Shown in pieces: positions 1 through 7,940 of a stretch of DNA of 58,841 nucleotides (position 1 is the stretch's first letter; every line of letters begins with the position of its first letter). The position numbers and the translations under genes are program-made. The notes beneath the pieces are model-generated. The model was not told the origin of the DNA, did not search any database, and saw only the letters and a list, made by a program, of their open reading frames with translations. The DNA comes from Candidatus Kaiserbacteria bacterium (lineage in GTDB: Bacteria; Patescibacteriota; Minisyncoccia; Phycocordibacterales; UBA2100), in NCBI GenBank assembly GCA_021413775.1, contig JAIOPS010000006.1, positions 1 to 58,841 on the forward strand. Direction: 5' to 3'.

Positions 1-1305
1 TCGGGCACGTGGGACTACGGACCGCTCGGAGTGGAGCTGAAAAATAACGTCAAACAGCTGTGGTGGCGCGTGTTCGTGCAGGACAGAGAGGACATGTGCG
101 GACTCGATGCGGCAATACTCATGAATCCTGAAGTGTGGAAGGCGAGCGGGCACGTACAAGGGTTTTCCGACCCGCTCGTCGAGTGTACGAAGTGCAAGCG
201 TCGTTTTAGAAACGATCATGTGCTGGAAGCAAAGCAAAGAGCGATAGCCAACAATTTGGATATATCGAAAATATCAAAGGATGATTTAGAGCTGTTGATT
301 TGTTCGAAGTTAGACTCAGTATCGAGAAATGAGCATGCTTTCGGTCCAGTACGTCAGTTCAATATGATGTTCAAGACGCAGATTGGTGCGGCGGAAGGAG
401 AGGGCTCGGTGTCGTATCTCCGTCCGGAGACGGCAGGAGGTATTTTCGTAAATTTCAAAAACGTCGTTGACTCGCTGCATCCGAAACTGCCGTTCGGTAT
501 CGCGCAGATAGGGAAGGCGTTCAGGAACGAAATAGCGCCGCGCGACTTTATCTTCCGCGTCCGTGAAATGGAACAGATGGAAATTGAATATTTCGTAAAG
601 CCGGAAGATTGGCAGACGTCTTTCGAAGAGTGGCGGAACCAGGTTAAGGCATTCTTCGAATCCGTCGGCGTTCCGATGGACTCTGTGCACGAGCTCGAAG
701 TTGCCCCGGAGGACCTCGCGCACTACTCGAAGAGGACCATCGATTTCGAGTTTGATTTCCCGTTCGGTCGCAAAGAGCTCTCGGGCCTTGCGTACCGGAC
801 GGATTTTGACCTGCAGGCGCACTCAAAGGGCTCAGGAACGGAACTTTCCATCATTGTCGATGATGCGACGGGCGAGAAAATCGTCCCGCACGTCATCGAG
901 CCGTCGTTCGGGGTTGACCGCACGGTGCTCGCCATTCTCGCGTCCGCATACACGGAAGATGAAGTGGACGGGGAAGTGCGCACATATTTGAAATTCAACA
1001 AGAATGTCGCACCGATAAAAGCGGCGGTGTTTCCGCTCCTCAAGAATAAGCCCGAGCTCGTCGCGAAGGCGCGTGAAGTGTACTTGATGCTTAAGAAGCA
1101 GGTGCCGCAGATTATGTGGGATGACAACGGCAACATCGGCAAGCGGTACCGTCGCCAGGACGAAATCGGCACTCCTGTATGCATCACGATTGATTTCGAT
1201 ACTCTCGGGGAGAATCCCGATTTGCTCGATACCGTTACTGTTCGCGACAGAGATTCCGGCACACAAGAGCGCATTTCAATTTCCCGACTCGGCGCGATGC
1301 TCTGA
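1..1305 (+). CDS. glyS: Glycyl-tRNA synthetase, 5' end cut by window edge
   Basis: Class II, single-chain glycyl-tRNA synthetase, which charges tRNA-Gly in the cytoplasm. The frame is open from base 1 (SGTWDYGPLGVELKNN), so the real start lies upstream of the window; the GTG at 31 is internal. Visible marks are the DMCGLDAAILMNP and ASGHVQGFSDPL segments, a zinc-type CxxC (ECTKC), class II motif 2 (FRNEIAPRDFIF), motif 3 around GVDRTVLAIL, and a C-terminal anticodon-binding domain from about residue 330. It is the homodimer type (glyQS-like), not the alpha/beta type. A hypothetical gene follows 20 bases downstream. The function is secure; only the N-terminus is missing. Confidence 0.96.
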   Translation, partial: SGTWDYGPLGVELKNNVKQLWWRVFVQDREDMCGLDAAILMNPEVWKASGHVQGFSDPLVECTKCKRRFRNDHVLEAKQRAIANNLDISKISKDDLELLICSKLDSVSRNEHAFGPVRQFNMMFKTQIGAAEGEGSVSYLRPETAGGIFVNFKNVVDSLHPKLPFGIAQIGKAFRNEIAPRDFIFRVREMEQMEIEYFVKPEDWQTSFEEWRNQVKAFFESVGVPMDSVHELEVAPEDLAHYSKRTIDFEFDFPFGRKELSGLAYRTDFDLQAHSKGSGTELSIIVDDATGEKIVPHVIEPSFGVDRTVLAILASAYTEDEVDGEVRTYLKFNKNVAPIKAAVFPLLKNKPELVAKAREVYLMLKKQVPQIMWDDNGNIGKRYRRQDEIGTPVCITIDFDTLGENPDLLDTVTVRDRDSGTQERISISRLGAML

Positions 1306-1325
1306 GCCGAATTGCACATGCGCGT

Positions 1326-1781
1326 ATGAGACTGGAAAATTTAAAACCGAAAGCAGAAATACAGCCGGATGAGGTGGCGATACCGGAAGACGATATCCGC
1401 GTAGCCGCTCTTCTCGACAGATATGTGAATGCGGTAAACCGGGACAACGGGCGAAGCCCGGAGGGGAACCGGCTGTACGAGTACGCTAAGGCGAAGCTGT
1501 TTCCACCCGACTATAAGGATGAGCTTGCTCGCAAAGGCATAGCCGTCTCAGGGGCGCACATGTCCGGCAATCTGAAGAAGATTGAGATAACCGCAATGCT
1601 TGAGCTGGGGACTGAAAAGCGCGAGGTATGCGTCCACTACCGCAAGGGTGAGCATCTGGAAATCCGCGTAGGAGAGCAGTATGCGGTCTCTCCCCGAACA
1701 TACGTGCTCGCCGATACGGCTCGGTTTGATGATGTTGCCCGAAAGGTTCGCGAGGTAAGCGAGACGGCTTTTGAGGCGTAG
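1326..1781 (+). CDS. Hypothetical protein, 151 aa
   Basis: I do not recognise a family. The protein is soluble, charged and without signal peptide or membrane segment. Residues 25-60 look helical (DRYVNAVNRDNGRSPEGNRLYEYAKAKL is longer than needed; key part is NRDNGRSPEGNRLYEYAK), and residues 75-130 look like alternating strands. It lies 20 bases after the glycyl-tRNA synthetase gene in the same direction and is probably co-transcribed with it. The ATG at 1326 is the first in frame. No function is proposed. Confidence 0.7.
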   Translation: MRLENLKPKAEIQPDEVAIPEDDIRVAALLDRYVNAVNRDNGRSPEGNRLYEYAKAKLFPPDYKDELARKGIAVSGAHMSGNLKKIEITAMLELGTEKREVCVHYRKGEHLEIRVGEQYAVSPRTYVLADTARFDDVARKVREVSETAFEA

Positions 1782-1809
1782 GCGGACATCTGCCGGGAAG
1801 CGTGTGTGC

Positions 1810-1815
1810 TACGAT
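1810..1815 (+). promoter_or_regulatory. -10-like hexamer TACGAT, leaderless-type
   Basis: TACGAT lies 7 bases before the ATG at 1823. Similar hexamers at 6-9 bases before the start precede many genes in this window, so this is read as a -10 box giving a leaderless mRNA. No clear -35 is visible. It also argues for the ATG at 1823 as the true start of the permease gene. Confidence 0.45.
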
Positions 1816-1822
1816 GCGGGAC

Positions 1823-2890
1823 ATGGAGGGGCGAAACTTCAACATTTCCATTACGTCGGGAACGGTCATAAAGACGCTCATCATTATTGCGCTCGCGGCG
1901 CTCCTCTTCAAGATACGCAACATCATCCTCATCGTGCTCGTCGCCATTACGATTGCCTCGGCGATAGAGCCGGCTGTCATTGCTCTCGTGAAGCGAAAGC
2001 TACCGAGGATTCTTGCCGTGATATCGGTATACATCGTGCTCTTCGGAGGCTTTTTCATCCTCTTTTACTTCTTCGTACCGTCTCTTCTCGCGGACTTTGC
2101 GACATTTATCGCGCAATTGCCGACGTACCTCGAAGCATTTACGCGCGCCGGCGCGTTCGATACCTATTCGATAATCCTGGGACTTCCGTCGCCCTCGGGG
2201 GTGACTGCGGACCAGTTGATGGATGGAATCCGGGGCGCATTCGACCTCGGTTCCGTCTTCGGAAATCCGTTCGCGGCGGCAAGCCGTATTTTCGGCGGGG
2301 TGTTCTCATTCATTCTCATCATCATTTTTTCGTTCTACTTTGCCGTTATTGAAACAGGTGTGGACGACTTCCTGCGTGTGGCGACGCCGAAAAGCCATCA
2401 GGCGTACGTTCTCGATCTTTGGCGGCGTTCGCAGAAAAAAATCGGTCTCTGGATGCAAGGACAGCTCATTCTTGCGGTTATCATGGGCGTGCTCGTCTTT
2501 CTCGGCCTCACTATTCTGGGTGTGCCGCACGCACTGGTCCTTGCCGTTATTGCGGGATGTTTTGAGATTATTCCCGTGTTCGGTCCGACACTCTCCGCGG
2601 TACCCGCGATTGTCATCGGCTTTGTGAACGGCGGCCCTCTCATCGGCTTTGCGGTCGTCGGCCTCTACATTATTTTCCAGCAATTTGAGAACCATCTCAT
2701 ATATCCGCTCGTCGTAACGCGCGTCGTAGGGGTCCCGCCGCTCCTCGTCATTATCGCGCTCATCGTAGGCGGGGAGCTGCTCGGATTTATCGGCATTATC
2801 CTCTCGGTACCGGTTGCGGCTGCGCTCCAGGAGTTCGTAAAAGATATGGAAGCAGGGAGGTTACCGATGCACAAGTTGGACAGGCTATGA
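1823..2890 (+). CDS. AI-2E family transporter (PerM/UPF0118-like permease)
   Basis: Integral membrane protein of about 355 residues with the usual profile of the AI-2E exporter family: paired N-terminal helices (ITSGTVIKTLIIIALAAL and the following LIVLVAITIASAIEPAV), a central soluble stretch, and C-terminal helices including GVPHALVLAVIAG and the family-typical ENHLIYPLVVTRVVGVPPL near residue 300. Members export small molecules or act as cation/proton antiporters; the substrate cannot be told from sequence. The start was set at 1823 because of the -10-like box; earlier GTG/ATG codons at 1802 and 1814 are possible. It overlaps metG by 4 bases. Confidence 0.85.
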   Translation: MEGRNFNISITSGTVIKTLIIIALAALLFKIRNIILIVLVAITIASAIEPAVIALVKRKLPRILAVISVYIVLFGGFFILFYFFVPSLLADFATFIAQLPTYLEAFTRAGAFDTYSIILGLPSPSGVTADQLMDGIRGAFDLGSVFGNPFAAASRIFGGVFSFILIIIFSFYFAVIETGVDDFLRVATPKSHQAYVLDLWRRSQKKIGLWMQGQLILAVIMGVLVFLGLTILGVPHALVLAVIAGCFEIIPVFGPTLSAVPAIVIGFVNGGPLIGFAVVGLYIIFQQFENHLIYPLVVTRVVGVPPLLVIIALIVGGELLGFIGIILSVPVAAALQEFVKDMEAGRLPMHKLDRL

Positions 2891-4326
2891 GCGGACGCTT
2901 CTATCTCACTACAACACTCCCGTACGTGAATGCCGACCCGCATATCGGTTTTGCACTGGAGCTTGTGCAGGCCGATATTCTTGTCCGCTACCGTAAAAGT
3001 AGAGGGGATGAGGTTTTTTTCAATACCGGTACCGATGAGCACGGGCAGAAAATACACGAGGCTGCCAAGAAAGCGGGAAAGGAGCCGCAGGGATATGTGG
3101 ATGAGTATGCCGCAAAGTTCCGGTCTCTGAAGAAAACACTTGAACTGTCCGATGACCTGCGCTTCATCCGGACGACCGACGTACACCACGTGGCGGCCGC
3201 GCAGGAGCTCTGGCGTCGGTGCGAGGCGAAGGGCGATATCGAAAAACGCACGTACAAAGGCCTCTACTGCGTCGGCGACGAAGCATTCGTCAAAGAGAGC
3301 GACCTTGTGAACGGGAAGTGTCCGAATCATCCGACGATGGAGCTGCAGGAGATAGAAGAGGAGAACTATTTCTTCAAGTTGAGCACGTACCAGGATGAAC
3401 TTTTGAAATATCTCGGTACCGAAGAGGTTGTCCTGCCCGAATGGCGCCGGCAGGAGGCCATTAATTTCGTACAGCAAGGTCTCGAAGATTTTAGTATCTC
3501 GCGCGTCAAAGAAAAGATGTCGTGGGGCATTCCGGTGCCCGGGGACGAGTCACAGGTGATGTACGTGTGGTTCGATGCGCTCACGAATTACATATCGACG
3601 CTCGGTTGGCCCGATGATGCCGAAGGACTGTACAAAAAATTCTGGGAGGAGGGAGAGACATTGCAGCTCGCGGGCAAGGACCAGGTCCGCTTCCAGTCTG
3701 TGATGTGGCAGGCAATGCTCATGTCGGCCGGACTTCCGACTACGAAAAGGGTCGTCTACCACGGCTTCATTACGAGCGGGGGGCAGAAAATGTCCAAGAG
3801 TATCGGGAATGTCATCGACCCGCTCTCCATCGTGCAGGAATACGGTGCCGATGCGCTGCGATGTTTTCTGGCACGGCACGTGCATCCGTTTGAGGACTCG
3901 GACGTCACAATGGAGCGATTCAAAGAGGCATACAATGCCGATCTCGCGAACGGACTCGGCAACCTTGTATCGAGAGTAATGCAGCTTTCTCAGACGCACA
4001 TCCCGGAGCCTGTTATTCCGAGTCCGGAAGTTGTGTTTGAAAACAATGAGTTGGCGCAGGCGATTCTGAGCTTCGACTTCCAGACGTATATGTCGGTTGT
4101 TTGGAAGCACATTTCGGATTTGGATCAGAAAATAACGCTTCAGAAACCGTTCAGCGTCGTGAAGACTTCCAAGGAAGAAGGGGTCGCAATAATCGCAAGC
4201 TTAGTCGGAGACGTCTACAAGTTAGGAAAGATGCTGGAACCCGTCATGCCGGAAACGAGTGAAAAAATAATCCGTGCGGTTACGGAGAATAAAAAGCCCG
4301 AGACACTCTTTCCGCGCAAGGAATAG
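2887..4326 (+). CDS. metG: Methionyl-tRNA synthetase
   Basis: Class I synthetase charging tRNA-Met. The N-terminal Rossmann fold carries the HIGH variant HIGF (TLPYVNADPHIGFALEL) and GTDEHGQKI; the KMSKS loop is GQKMSKSIGNVI near residue 300; an alpha-helical anticodon-binding domain follows. At 479 aa it lacks the C-terminal EMAPII-like tRNA-binding extension found in longer homologues. The zinc knuckle is reduced: YCVGDEAF lacks the second cysteine of a CxxC, while a later C-P-N-H-P remains. It starts inside the stop of the upstream permease gene (ATGA), so the two are translationally coupled. Confidence 0.96.
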   Translation: MSGRFYLTTTLPYVNADPHIGFALELVQADILVRYRKSRGDEVFFNTGTDEHGQKIHEAAKKAGKEPQGYVDEYAAKFRSLKKTLELSDDLRFIRTTDVHHVAAAQELWRRCEAKGDIEKRTYKGLYCVGDEAFVKESDLVNGKCPNHPTMELQEIEEENYFFKLSTYQDELLKYLGTEEVVLPEWRRQEAINFVQQGLEDFSISRVKEKMSWGIPVPGDESQVMYVWFDALTNYISTLGWPDDAEGLYKKFWEEGETLQLAGKDQVRFQSVMWQAMLMSAGLPTTKRVVYHGFITSGGQKMSKSIGNVIDPLSIVQEYGADALRCFLARHVHPFEDSDVTMERFKEAYNADLANGLGNLVSRVMQLSQTHIPEPVIPSPEVVFENNELAQAILSFDFQTYMSVVWKHISDLDQKITLQKPFSVVKTSKEEGVAIIASLVGDVYKLGKMLEPVMPETSEKIIRAVTENKKPETLFPRKE

Positions 4327-4329
4327 AGT

Positions 4330-4728
4330 ATGTTGCCGAACACGGACATAGAGGTGCGTAAGTCACGCATTCAGGGCCGGGGAGTCTTCGCACTGCGGGA
4401 CTTCACGCCGGGGGAGACAGTGCTTGTCTGGGATACCTCTTACATACTCACCGATGACGAGTACGCGAGACTGCCGGAAGATCAGCGGCATTTCGTCGTC
4501 CGATTCAAGGGGGAGTGGCTCTATATGCAGGAGCCGGCACGGTATGTAAATCACTCCTGCGAAGCCAATACTGTCGCGCGGGACGGTACGGACGTCGCGG
4601 TTGCACCGATTCATGCGGGTGATGAAATTACTTCAGATTACCGCTCCGAAATGCCTTCGGGTGAGAGGATGAAGTGCCTGTGCGGTACAAAAAGTTGTAC
4701 GGGATATATCGAAGGTGCTGCCGTATGA
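4330..4728 (+). CDS. SET-domain protein (putative protein lysine methyltransferase)
   Basis: A compact 132-aa protein made almost entirely of a SET domain, the fold of S-adenosylmethionine-dependent protein lysine methyltransferases. Visible marks are the N-terminal R-x-x-GRGVFA strand, the RYVNHSCEANT motif that helps form the cofactor pocket, GDEITSDY in the place of the catalytic tyrosine motif, and a C-terminal post-SET-like CLCGTKSCTGYI with cysteines spaced to bind zinc. The substrate is unknown; ribosomal proteins would be one guess given the tRNA-synthetase operon. It begins 3 bases after metG and overlaps the patatin gene by 4 bases. Confidence 0.85.
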   Translation: MLPNTDIEVRKSRIQGRGVFALRDFTPGETVLVWDTSYILTDDEYARLPEDQRHFVVRFKGEWLYMQEPARYVNHSCEANTVARDGTDVAVAPIHAGDEITSDYRSEMPSGERMKCLCGTKSCTGYIEGAAV

Positions 4729-5699
4729 AGCCGCTCGCCATCATAGCCGAGGGAGGGGGGTTACAGGCCGGCTTCGCGACGGGAGTCCTCGTGGCTCTGA
4801 ACGATAAAATACCGGGCCTCACTCTCCGGCGGGCAAGTACATTCGTGGCGTCTTCTGCAAGCGTCGGGAATATACTCGGCTACATTTCCGAGCGTGAGCA
4901 GCACGTCGGGCAGGACATGTGGACCAGTGTGCTGACGAGCGACAAGTTTCTCCTGCCGAATCCGCTACGGAGACTTCTCATGGGCCGGACGATTCTCGAT
5001 GTCGACTATCTCGTCGATGTTATTTTCAAGCGGGATTATCCGTTTCACATCGGCAGGATTGCTGAAGCCGCGGAGAAGCTGTTTTTCCCCGTATTCAATT
5101 GCGAGACGAACGAGATTGAGTTTTTTACAAACGCCGAACATGCGGACGGCTACTTCATGCGCGGGGACAAGCGGATTGTCGTGAGGAAGTTGCCCACAGA
5201 CAGCGACTTTTATGAATTCATCCGTGCCGCGAAAGCCATTCCGTTTCTCTACAGCAAGAAAGTGCGCGTGGGGGATGCGACGTATATCGACGGAGGCATC
5301 CGGGAGCCCTTTACGATAGACCTCCCCGAAACGGCGGGAATTCCGAAAATACTGATTCTCTCCAGCAGACACGGAACCGCAAGTGAATTCTTCTGGCTCT
5401 TCTTTCTCGGTGTCATCCTCTACATTTTCTGCTCGGTTACGAGAAGGGGCGCCTTGAACCGTACCGTGGCAAAAGATTTGTTCAAAAAAGCCTTTACCAA
5501 CAGGCGCCTGATGAAGAAAGTGCGGGAATTGGTGCGGGCGGGTGAAATGCTGGTTATCGCACCTGACAAGAAGCTGGGAGGCGTATTCGATAATTCCGCA
5601 AAAACAATGCGACGGAACTTCGACATCGGAGAAAATCAGGTGTTACGTCGCGCGGAGGAGATATTGTCGTTCGTAGGGGTTACAATGCCCGCATTATGA
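4725..5699 (+). CDS. Patatin-like phospholipase
   Basis: Patatin-family lipid acyl hydrolase of 324 aa. The oxyanion-hole motif is EGGGLQAGFATG at the N-terminus, the catalytic aspartate is in YIDGGIREPF near residue 190, and the nucleophile elbow is ASSASVG near residue 45, which departs from the usual GxSxG because alanine replaces the first glycine. A hydrophobic stretch (FFWLFFLGVILYIF) near residue 225 suggests membrane contact. The start is the ATG overlapping the SET gene stop, preferred over an in-frame ATG 51 bases earlier. It overlaps the tatD-like gene by 4 bases. Confidence 0.86.
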   Translation: MKPLAIIAEGGGLQAGFATGVLVALNDKIPGLTLRRASTFVASSASVGNILGYISEREQHVGQDMWTSVLTSDKFLLPNPLRRLLMGRTILDVDYLVDVIFKRDYPFHIGRIAEAAEKLFFPVFNCETNEIEFFTNAEHADGYFMRGDKRIVVRKLPTDSDFYEFIRAAKAIPFLYSKKVRVGDATYIDGGIREPFTIDLPETAGIPKILILSSRHGTASEFFWLFFLGVILYIFCSVTRRGALNRTVAKDLFKKAFTNRRLMKKVRELVRAGEMLVIAPDKKLGGVFDNSAKTMRRNFDIGENQVLRRAEEILSFVGVTMPAL

Positions 5700-6520
5700 A
5701 ATATTTCGACGCTCATACCCATACCAACTTTGTCGCGTACAACGATGACAGAGAGGCGACCGTGCAGCGGTCGAAAGACGCGGAAGTCGGCATGAATGTT
5801 GTCGGCACACAATTGGATACTTCAAAGGCGGCGGTTTCTCTTGCGGAAAAATTCGACAACGTGTGGGCGACCATCGGCCTCCATCCGGTTCACACGACGA
5901 AGTCATACCATGACGTGCAAGAGCTCGGAGAAGGGGGAAAGGAATTCACCTCCCGCGGGGAGGTCTTTGATATCGGCGCGTATGAAGAACTCGGGCGTCA
6001 TCCGCGGGTTATTGCGGTAGGAGAATGCGGGCTCGATTACTTCCGCACCGAAGGGGACACGAAAGAGGTCCAGAAAAAAGCATTCATCGACCAGATTGAG
6101 CTTGCGAACAGACTTGAGAAGCCGCTCATGCTGCACATCCGCAACGCGTATGAAGACGCGCTCGATATTCTGAAGGCGCATGCCCGGGTACGCGGGGACG
6201 TCCACTTTTTCGCCGGTGACTGGGCGGTCGCGAAGAAGTTTCTTGACATGGGGTTCACGCTCTCGTTTACCGGTGTCATTACGTTTACGCACGACTACGA
6301 CGAAGTGGTAAAAAATGCCCCGGTCGACATGCTTCTCTCGGAAACGGATGCGCCGTACGTCACCCCGGCGCCGCTTCGGGGGACCCGCAACGAGCCGGCA
6401 TACGTGACTCATGTCGTACGGAAGATTGCGGAAATTCGGGGGGCGGACACCGAGGAGGTGCGGGTGCAACTGCTTGAAAATGCCCGTCGCGTCTTCGGAC
6501 TCGACCGTATTGCATCTTAG
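5696..6520 (+). CDS. tatD: TatD family metal-dependent hydrolase
   Basis: TIM-barrel hydrolase of the TatD/YcfH family, generally 3'-5' DNA exonucleases or deoxyribonucleases using two divalent metals. Metal ligands are visible in the expected order: HTH near residue 7, GLHPVH, GECGLDYFR, HIRN, HFFAG and ETDAPYVTP. Length (274 aa) is normal. It is the last gene of the tightly overlapping glyS-to-tatD run; the next gene, rpsF, has its own promoter-like sequence. Confidence 0.92.
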   Translation: MKYFDAHTHTNFVAYNDDREATVQRSKDAEVGMNVVGTQLDTSKAAVSLAEKFDNVWATIGLHPVHTTKSYHDVQELGEGGKEFTSRGEVFDIGAYEELGRHPRVIAVGECGLDYFRTEGDTKEVQKKAFIDQIELANRLEKPLMLHIRNAYEDALDILKAHARVRGDVHFFAGDWAVAKKFLDMGFTLSFTGVITFTHDYDEVVKNAPVDMLLSETDAPYVTPAPLRGTRNEPAYVTHVVRKIAEIRGADTEEVRVQLLENARRVFGLDRIAS

Positions 6521-6538
6521 CGCTCCATTTGTTAGAGT
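6512..6538 (+). promoter_or_regulatory. Weak promoter candidate for rpsF operon
   Basis: TTGCAT (6512-6517) and TAGAGT (6533-6538) are separated by 15 bases and lie just before the rpsF start; the -10-like part is 10 bases from the ATG. Match to consensus is modest, so this is tentative. Confidence 0.3.
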
Positions 6539-6548
6539 GCCTCGACAT

Positions 6549-7064
6549 ATGGCGGACGCGGTTATGGAAATGGAGACAAACCTCTCGGAAGAGGGAGGTG
6601 TTTCGCGCGTATACGAAATAGGCTATCTCATCGTCCCTACGGTGGCCGAAGACAGTCTTGATAAAGTGGTCGGCGAAATCCGCAGCTCTATCGAGAAGGC
6701 AGGCGGCTCATTCATCGCCGAAGGTGCCCCGAGCCTCATGCGCCTCGCTTACGATATGACCGCGCGCGAAGGAGATAAGAACGTTGATTACGACCGCGGA
6801 TACTTCGGCTGGCTCAAGTTTGAAGCTTCTCCGGAGTCTGCGATTGCGCTCGAAGAATCTCTCCGGACGAACGCTTCCGTGCTCCGGCACATCGTATTCC
6901 GCACTGTCCGTGAGGATACGCGTGCCAAGATAAAGGCCCCGACATTGCGTGAAGTGAAAACTCCTCGTACGACTCTCGCCGCGCCGCGCCGCGAAGAAGA
7001 GGTTTCCGCCCCTGTTTCTGAAGTTGATCTCGACAAGGCTCTTGAAGACCTGACGACTGAATAA
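6549..7064 (+). CDS. rpsF: Small-subunit ribosomal protein bS6
   Basis: bS6 of the 30S platform, partner of bS18. The ferredoxin-like core is seen as YEIGYLIVPTVAEDSLDKVV, GGSFIAEG, and GYFGWLKFEASPESAIALEE ending in LRHIVFRTVRE. The protein is longer than typical bS6 (171 aa), with a charged, alanine-rich C-terminal tail of roughly 45 residues. The ATG at 6549 was chosen; an ATG at 6564 is also possible. It heads the rpsF-ssb-rpsR operon with 2-base gaps between genes. Confidence 0.9.
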   Translation: MADAVMEMETNLSEEGGVSRVYEIGYLIVPTVAEDSLDKVVGEIRSSIEKAGGSFIAEGAPSLMRLAYDMTAREGDKNVDYDRGYFGWLKFEASPESAIALEESLRTNASVLRHIVFRTVREDTRAKIKAPTLREVKTPRTTLAAPRREEEVSAPVSEVDLDKALEDLTTE

Positions 7065-7066
7065 GT

Positions 7067-7504
7067 ATGTACATAAATAAGGCGATTCTCTTCGGTAACC
7101 TTACCCGTGATCCCGAACTCCGGGCGCTTCCGAGCGGCATGAACGTCTGCAACTTCTCGATTGCGACCAATCGCGTTTACAAAGACAAAGACGGAAAGAA
7201 GCAGGAGCAGACCGATTTTCACAATGTTGTCGTATTCGGTCGTCAGGCTGACACCGTCAACCAGTATCTGAAAAAGGGAAGTTCGGCATACATCGAGGGC
7301 CGCATGCAGACCAGAAGCTGGGAGCAGAACGGCGAGAAGAAGTACCGCACGGAAGTTGTCGCTGATTCTGTCCAATTCGGTCCGCGGGGTTCGGGCACAG
7401 GCGGCGGACGTAAACAAGAAGATGACTCCCAGGATGCCCCTGCGGCGGGTGCTGGCATCGATTATCCGAAAGACGATATTAATCCGGACGATATACCGTT
7501 CTAA
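7067..7504 (+). CDS. ssb: Single-stranded DNA-binding protein
   Basis: SSB binds single-stranded DNA during replication, repair and recombination. Residues 1-105 form the OB fold (INKAILFGNLTRDPELR, SIATNRVYKDKDGKK, TDFHNVVVFGRQA, YIEGRMQTRSWEQNGEKKY), followed by a Gly/Asp-rich linker and the acidic tip DDIPF that recruits partner proteins. Length (145 aa) is typical. It sits between rpsF and rpsR with 2-base gaps, the classic order. Confidence 0.97.
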   Translation: MYINKAILFGNLTRDPELRALPSGMNVCNFSIATNRVYKDKDGKKQEQTDFHNVVVFGRQADTVNQYLKKGSSAYIEGRMQTRSWEQNGEKKYRTEVVADSVQFGPRGSGTGGGRKQEDDSQDAPAAGAGIDYPKDDINPDDIPF

Positions 7505-7506
7505 AT

Positions 7507-7704
7507 ATGGCGAACATTCTCACTCAAAACGATATACAGCACGTCGACTATAAGGACATCGATTTGCTCAAACAGTTCGTAAATCCGCACGGTCGCGTGA
7601 TGTCGAGGAAGCGAACCGCACTTACTGCAAAGCAGCAGCGGGCGGTCGAAGCGGCGGTCAAACGCGCCCGCTTCATGGGACTCCTGCCTTTCATCCAGAA
7701 GTAA
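7507..7704 (+). CDS. rpsR: Small-subunit ribosomal protein bS18
   Basis: bS18, the 65-aa partner of bS6 on the 30S platform. Core marks are DYKDIDLLKQFVNPHGRVMSRK and the basic helix KQQRAVEAAVKRARFMGLLPF. Its last 24 bases (7681-7704) are copied exactly at 7860-7883 and in inverted, interrupted form at 7729-7771, so the gene end is part of the repeat element described separately. No rplI (bL9) gene follows, in line with the absence of bL9 reported for many CPR groups. Confidence 0.96.
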   Translation: MANILTQNDIQHVDYKDIDLLKQFVNPHGRVMSRKRTALTAKQQRAVEAAVKRARFMGLLPFIQK

Positions 7705-7708
7705 AAAG

Positions 7709-7730
7709 ACCCGGCGTAAGCCGGGTTTTT
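7709..7730 (+). terminator. Intrinsic terminator after rpsR
   Basis: A CCCGGC stem with loop GTAA closes on GCCGGG and runs into TTTTT. It starts 5 bases after the rpsR stop. It lies inside the space between the inverted copies of the rpsR tail, so its folding may compete with longer pairings. Confidence 0.8.
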
Positions 7731-7883
7731 ACTTCTGGATGTAGAACGCGAAGCGTTCGAAAGGACAGGAGTCGGCCGGAGCGATGTCGCGCGAGCTCGC
7801 GCGACCGCGAGGCGGGGGCTGCGACCGAGGCGAGCGACGGCGAGTCGAGAGTTGTGGCCCTCCTGCCTTTCATCCAGAAGTAA
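7729..7883 (+). repeat. Structured GC-rich element, copy 1 (after rpsR)
   Basis: In order: inverted copy of the rpsR tail (7729-7741 and 7760-7771) split by a hairpin GAACGC-GAA-GCGTTC (7744-7758); block CGGCCGGAGC (7773-7782); a perfect 20-base palindrome (7786-7805); a second block GCGAGGCGGGG(g)CTGCG (to 7823); a variable part; then a 24-base exact copy of the rpsR tail (7860-7883). The two blocks recur at 22976-22985 (10/10 identical) and 23004-23024 (19/21), joined there by a hairpin of different sequence. This supports a structured RNA or a small non-autonomous mobile element. It has no significant coding frame. Confidence 0.65.
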
Positions 7884-7886
7884 TCA

Positions 7887-7914
7887 CGAAAGACCGCCGA
7901 GAGGCGGTCTTTCG
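7887..7914 (+). terminator. Hairpin terminator after structured element copy 1
   Basis: CGAAAGACCGCC pairs with GGCGGTCTTTCG around a GAGA loop, followed by CTTTG. The strong stem lies immediately after the repeated rpsR tail and before the -10-like box of the next gene. Confidence 0.7.
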
Positions 7915-7928
7915 CTTTGTACTCGCGA

Positions 7929-7934
7929 TATACT
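7929..7934 (+). promoter_or_regulatory. -10-like TATACT, leaderless-type
   Basis: TATACT stands 6 bases before the ATG at 7941. It sets the start codon of the membrane protein gene and fits the leaderless pattern seen across the window. Confidence 0.5.
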
Positions 7935-7940
7935 GTCGCG

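Noticed and set aside
723..1319. Long reverse-strand open frame opposite the glycyl-tRNA synthetase gene
   Set aside because: It mirrors a conserved gene with full motif content on the other strand and has no recognisable product; the same applies to long antisense frames over asd, trpD, metG and secDF.
7729..7883. Structured element considered as a retron or diversity-generating retroelement template
   Set aside because: No reverse transcriptase gene is in the window, and copy and tail do not differ at adenines as a variable repeat would.
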